A stretch of DNA of 8,154 bases from an uncultured Lachnospiraceae bacterium (GTDB lineage Bacteria; Bacillota; Clostridia; Lachnospirales; Lachnospiraceae). The notes under the pieces were generated by a model, which saw only the letters and a program-made list of their open reading frames with translations, was not told the origin of the DNA and searched no databases. This document shows, one piece after another, positions 5,213-8,154 of this stretch. Each line of letters opens with the position of its first letter. The first letter of the stretch is position 1. A program made the translations under genes and the position numbers. The stretch spans positions 1-8,154 of the forward strand of contig CATZPU010000041.1 of NCBI GenBank assembly GCA_958422845.1, in the 5' to 3' direction.

Positions 5213-6790
5213 ATGATAAATATGGACGGATTCAGTGAAAAAATACACCTGCTTCCCGAAGCGCCAACGGAGGAACATCCGCAGGCAGATCGTGAACGCA
5301 TTCTGCATGAGCTGGAGAGAAAAGGCTTTCAGAACGTCTCTATGACGCTTTTCGCACTGCGCAGCCTCTACCCGCTGTGCCGCGAACACGGATGGGACAT
5401 CACGGTTACGCTTGTACACAAAGATGCGCAGACATTTGTTACTGCAATAGAGGCAGGCGACACCACTGCATCACACTACGGTCTTGCCGTTGACCTCGGC
5501 TCTACGACAGTCGTCATGCAGATGATCGATATGAATACGGGAAACGTCCTGTCGGAAGCCAGATGCATGAACGGGCAGATACGTTTCGGCGATGATATTC
5601 TGACGCGCATTATTTATGCAAAGGATAATCCCGACCATCAGCGCGAGATCGCGTCCGCGACGCATGATACCTTTCTCTCGCTGTTTCAGGAATTGGAGGC
5701 GGACTGCGGCATCTCCGCCGCGCATTGTCCCGTTATGATCGTATCGGGAAATACTACGATGATCCATTTTCTGCTCGGTCTGGACGCATGGACGATCTTT
5801 TCCTCTCCATACGCTCCCGTCGCCTCCGATCCCGGCTCTTTCTGGGGAAATGAGATAGGAATGGATTTTTCCGGTATGATCTACATTATTCCGGCGATCG
5901 CGAATTATCTCGGCGGAGACATTACGAGCGGTCTTCTGACAACAGATTTTTATAGGAAAGACGGGCTGTCCGTATTTTTTGACATCGGAACGAACGGAGA
6001 GCTTGTACTCGGCAATAAAAACTTTCTGATCGCGGGAGCAGGAGCGGCAGGTCCGGCGCTTGAGGGCGGTATCAGCAAATACGGCATGCGCGCCCGCGAC
6101 GGGGCGATCGACTGCATTAGGATCAGCGGTCCGACGCTTACCTTTACGACGATCGGAGATAAACAGCCGGAGGGCATCTGCGGCTCCGGTATCATCGATC
6201 TGATCGCCCAGATGCGGTTAAACGGATGGATCGATATCTCCGGAGTGCTGGATCCTTCCGCTTCCGACCGCATCATCTATCTTCCCGAAACGGAGGAATT
6301 CGCAGCCGTCTATGCCACGGCAGACGAGTCTGCAGGCGAGGAACCGCTTTACTTTTCACAGACGGATATCCGCCAATATCTCGATACAAAGGCTGCCGCG
6401 CACACGATGGTCGACTGTCTGCTCGATGCCTCCGGCTTTACGCCGGACGACATCACCGCCTTTTACACAGCCGGAGCTTTCGGCACATATGCAGACCTTG
6501 AGTCAGCCGTCACAGTCGGTATCTTTCCCGATCTGCCCCGCGAACGTTTTCACTGTCTGCAAAACAGCTCCCTCGCGGGCGCAAGAGCGCTTTTATTAGA
6601 TCGAAGCCGCATGGACGACATTCATTACCTTTTAGAAACAGTCTACTGCATCCAGTTTGCTTCCATGCCGGATTTTCTGATCAAAATGCAGGCGTCCAAA
6701 TTTATTCCACACACGGATATGCGCATGTACCCCAGTGTGGAACACGCATTAAGCGCAAAGAGCACCCCCGCATACAGGAAGAATATATAA
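5213..6790 (+). CDS. RACE-family ASKHA ATPase lacking the 2Fe-2S domain (DUF4445)
   Basis: This 525-aa protein resembles reductive activators of corrinoid enzymes (RACo/RamA type), which use ATP to drive low-potential re-reduction of cob(II)alamin proteins. ASKHA landmarks are present in order: VDLGSTT (93-99), VSGNTTMIHFLLG (177-189), FDIGTNGE (256-263), GAGAAGPALEGG (275-286), GICGSGIID (321-329), YTAGAFGTYAD (418-428), NSSLAGARALL (451-461) and a C-terminal PDF...FIPH segment (486-500). About 90 residues precede the first motif and look like the RACo linker/middle region. The usual N-terminal [2Fe-2S] ferredoxin domain, with its CxxxxCxxC cysteines, is absent, and no C-terminal 4Fe-4S motif is seen. 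It would need an external reductant or may have another ATP-dependent role. No methyltransferase or corrinoid protein gene lies in the window. The leader shows no clear cobalamin riboswitch. The start is ambiguous between 5213 and 5222. The family call is strong; the partner is unknown. Confidence 0.88.
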   Translation: MINMDGFSEKIHLLPEAPTEEHPQADRERILHELERKGFQNVSMTLFALRSLYPLCREHGWDITVTLVHKDAQTFVTAIEAGDTTASHYGLAVDLGSTTVVMQMIDMNTGNVLSEARCMNGQIRFGDDILTRIIYAKDNPDHQREIASATHDTFLSLFQELEADCGISAAHCPVMIVSGNTTMIHFLLGLDAWTIFSSPYAPVASDPGSFWGNEIGMDFSGMIYIIPAIANYLGGDITSGLLTTDFYRKDGLSVFFDIGTNGELVLGNKNFLIAGAGAAGPALEGGISKYGMRARDGAIDCIRISGPTLTFTTIGDKQPEGICGSGIIDLIAQMRLNGWIDISGVLDPSASDRIIYLPETEEFAAVYATADESAGEEPLYFSQTDIRQYLDTKAAAHTMVDCLLDASGFTPDDITAFYTAGAFGTYADLESAVTVGIFPDLPRERFHCLQNSSLAGARALLLDRSRMDDIHYLLETVYCIQFASMPDFLIKMQASKFIPHTDMRMYPSVEHALSAKSTPAYRKNI

Positions 6791-6844
6791 AAATGAACCC
6801 GTTAACACGCATATTTTGCGTCAGATCATAAGGAGGAAAACATT

Positions 6845-7141
6845 ATGTATATTTTGTATCGTCACCCAGAAACAAAGGCGCTCACGATCACCGATACTAC
6901 CAGTACCGAATATTCACCGGAGGAAAATGAACTCACTTTCATCGGAGATGATGATGTCAGCATCCGCATCGACCAAAAAGGTTCTGACGAGCTGATCCGC
7001 AAACTGTTTGCCGAAGGAAAGCTCGACCTGAGTACGTTCGACTGCATCCTGCATGAGTGGGACGATGATGACGACGACTACGACGATGATGATGACGATG
7101 ACGAGCTGATCATCGATCCGGACTTCTTTTTAAATATCTGA
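6845..7141 (+). CDS. Small protein with a poly-aspartate tail
   Basis: This 98-aa hypothetical protein has no recognised family. Residues 1-70 look like a compact alternating strand/helix domain (MYILYRHPETKALTI, then a helix near SDELIRKLFAEGKLD). Residues 73-87 contain 13 Asp, one Tyr and one Glu, and the protein ends with an acidic hydrophobic segment (LIIDPDFFLNI). A near-perfect AAGGAGG (6830-6836) sits 8 nt before the ATG, so translation is well supported. The gene starts 54 bp after the RACE-type gene with no strong terminator between (only a weak ACGCA/TGCGT stem at 6807-6821), so they are probably co-transcribed. The tail could bind divalent cations or a basic partner, but this is inference. 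It is encoded by a GAT/GAC triplet run at 7061-7105 that may slip in frame. Confidence 0.8.
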   Translation: MYILYRHPETKALTITDTTSTEYSPEENELTFIGDDDVSIRIDQKGSDELIRKLFAEGKLDLSTFDCILHEWDDDDDDYDDDDDDDELIIDPDFFLNI

Positions 7142-7150
7142 TCATACTTC

Positions 7151-7208
7151 AAAAGGGGTGCTGCAAAATCCATCGGAATCCGTATTTTGCAACACCCCGT
7201 CTCTTTTC
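7151..7208. terminator. Bidirectional intrinsic terminator between convergent genes
   Basis: A 15-bp stem (7155-7169 with 7184-7198, one mismatch) with a GC-rich base follows the plus-strand stop by 13 bp and the minus-strand stop by 21 bp. On the minus strand it is fully paired (G-U at the mismatch) and followed by TTTT. On the plus strand it is followed by GTCTCTTTTC. It should end both converging transcripts, more strongly on the minus strand. Confidence 0.8.
7155..7198. repeat. MITE-like palindromic element, deleted copy B
   Basis: The first 15 bp (7155-7169) are identical to the left end of copy A (1612-1626). 7165-7196 matches the right end of copy A (1782-1813) at 30 of 32 bases. The two parts overlap in AAAAT, which occurs in copy A at 1622-1626 and 1782-1786. 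Copy B is thus what remains of a copy-A-like element after deletion of about 160 bp between two AAAAT repeats. Both copies share the same unpaired C/A position in the terminal repeat and lie in the same orientation. Confidence 0.8.
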
Positions 7209-7219
7209 TGATACAGGTA

Positions 7220-8154
7220 TCATCGTTTTTGTTCTATTGTATTTTCACGTCCTGCGATCTGCTGTGCCATCGCCTCTGCTTTTTCAATGATAGAATCCTC
7301 AAACCCCATCAGATGAAGCAGACGGATCGCATTGCGTGTCATTGCCCGCCCTTCTTTGAGCAGATAATCAAAAGTGATCTGCTCATCTGTGACTTCTTCC
7401 TCAAAATGGCAGTTACGGAAAACATCCTCAAGAATATAGGTCAGCTCAATATCGTGCGTGGCAGCCATACAAAGCAGGCGCTTTCCTGCCATATGCAGAA
7501 GTATCTGAGATGAGGCAGCGATACGTTCCACCGTATTCGTCCCGCGCAGCACCTCATCTACACAGCAAAATACCGGAATCTCTCCCTCTATCCGGTCAAG
7601 GATACGCTTGAGGGAGCGGATCTCTACCATATAATAGCTCTCCTCACTGGCAAGATCATCACGCAGCGCCATAGAGGTAAATACCCGAAACCTGCACGCC
7701 TCATACGAAGACGCAAGGACTGTGTGGACTGTCTGCGCCAGTATGATCTGCAGGGCAGCCGTTTTGAGAAACGTTGATTTGCCGGACGCATTCGATCCGG
7801 TCAGCAAAAGACTTTTATCAAGCTCGATGGAATTCGGCACCGGATCTGAGATAAGCGGATGATACATACGCTCCGCGTGAAAATACGGCGTCTGCGTTTC
7901 ACGAAATACAGGAACCGTATGCTCAGGATAAAGACGACGGAACGACGCCACTGCGATCGCCGCCTCAATACGCCCGATCTCATCGACCAGATATTCAAAT
8001 TCCGGAAGATGTCTGACTACCTCTTTTACTACCGTCTTAAACTGGATCAGATCGATATGGAACAGATTATTCAGATAAATAAAAAGCGTCTGCTCCAGTC
8101 CTCCGCCCTGCATCTCCCCTGCGACGAGCAGCGTCATATTGCGGCGCAGCCTGC
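7220..8154 (-). CDS. MutS-family ATPase, C-terminal part (5' end outside window)
   Basis: The visible part covers the MutS domain V ATPase. Positions are counted from the ATG at 8135-8137: Walker A GSNASGKST (114-122), the ESYYMVEI segment (166-173), Walker B with D194-E195 (VFCCVDE), the RGTNTVERI signature (198-206) and the ATHDIEL switch (226-232). The residues before Walker A look like the lever/core helices of MutS. The frame stays open from 8137 to the window edge (codons for RLRRN) and no ribosome binding site stands before that ATG, so the true start is probably further upstream and the gene is cut by the window. This ATPase resembles the MutS-related proteins common in Clostridia, which often have N-terminal membrane helices and are not the main mismatch-repair MutS. 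No Smr domain follows, which argues against MutS2. DNA binding and mismatch-repair function are therefore unproven. Confidence 0.88.
   Translation of the reverse strand, partial: RLRRNMTLLVAGEMQGGGLEQTLFIYLNNLFHIDLIQFKTVVKEVVRHLPEFEYLVDEIGRIEAAIAVASFRRLYPEHTVPVFRETQTPYFHAERMYHPLISDPVPNSIELDKSLLLTGSNASGKSTFLKTAALQIILAQTVHTVLASSYEACRFRVFTSMALRDDLASEESYYMVEIRSLKRILDRIEGEIPVFCCVDEVLRGTNTVERIAASSQILLHMAGKRLLCMAATHDIELTYILEDVFRNCHFEEEVTDEQITFDYLLKEGRAMTRNAIRLLHLMGFEDSIIEKAEAMAQQIAGRENTIEQKR

Overview
The window looks like chromosomal DNA from a Gram-positive anaerobe of the Bacillota, most likely a gut Clostridia/Lachnospiraceae-type organism. This is inferred from the Bacillota-type LexA box (CGAAC-N4-GTTCG), strong AGGAGG ribosome binding sites, a RACE-family corrinoid activator, a DUF3795 protein and a membrane-anchored cell-wall hydrolase. 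No rRNA, tRNA, CRISPR array or intact transposase was seen. The first ~1.5 kb is visibly more AT-rich than the rest.

Layout. (1) At 21-1548 two divergent genes share a 157-bp promoter region: a cysteine-rich DUF3795 protein (-) and a NapH-like membrane protein with two 4Fe-4S ferredoxin motifs (+). (2) At 1549-1889 there is a 341-bp non-coding gap between convergent genes. It is mostly filled by a ~206-bp palindromic, MITE-like element (copy A). (3) At 1890-4515 (-) there is a two-gene operon: a phosphoglycolate-phosphatase-like HAD hydrolase, then, translationally coupled to it, a 645-aa membrane-anchored fusion of an Amidase_3 domain and a class A beta-lactamase-like serine hydrolase. The two enzyme domains follow a linker of five 12-residue repeats. 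A good sigma-A promoter (TTGTAT-17-TATGAT) precedes the operon. (4) At 4670-5061 (-) a small two-helix membrane protein lies behind a TTGCAA-17-TAGAAT promoter, with a perfect LexA box at the predicted transcription start. It looks like an SOS-induced small membrane protein. (5) At 5112-7141 (+) there is a RACE/ASKHA-type ATPase without the usual N-terminal [2Fe-2S] domain, then a 98-aa protein ending in a nearly pure aspartate tail. (6) At 7151-7200 a 44-bp hairpin (copy B) acts as a probable bidirectional terminator. It is an internally deleted relative of copy A. (7) At 7220-8154 (-) lies the C-terminal ATPase part of a MutS-family protein, which runs off the window.

The points most worth following up are the LexA-controlled small membrane protein, the A/B pair of palindromic elements (B explained by deletion between two AAAAT repeats in A), the amidase/serine-hydrolase fusion that seems to lack the beta-lactamase deacylation glutamate, and the ferredoxin-less RACE protein with no visible corrinoid partner.
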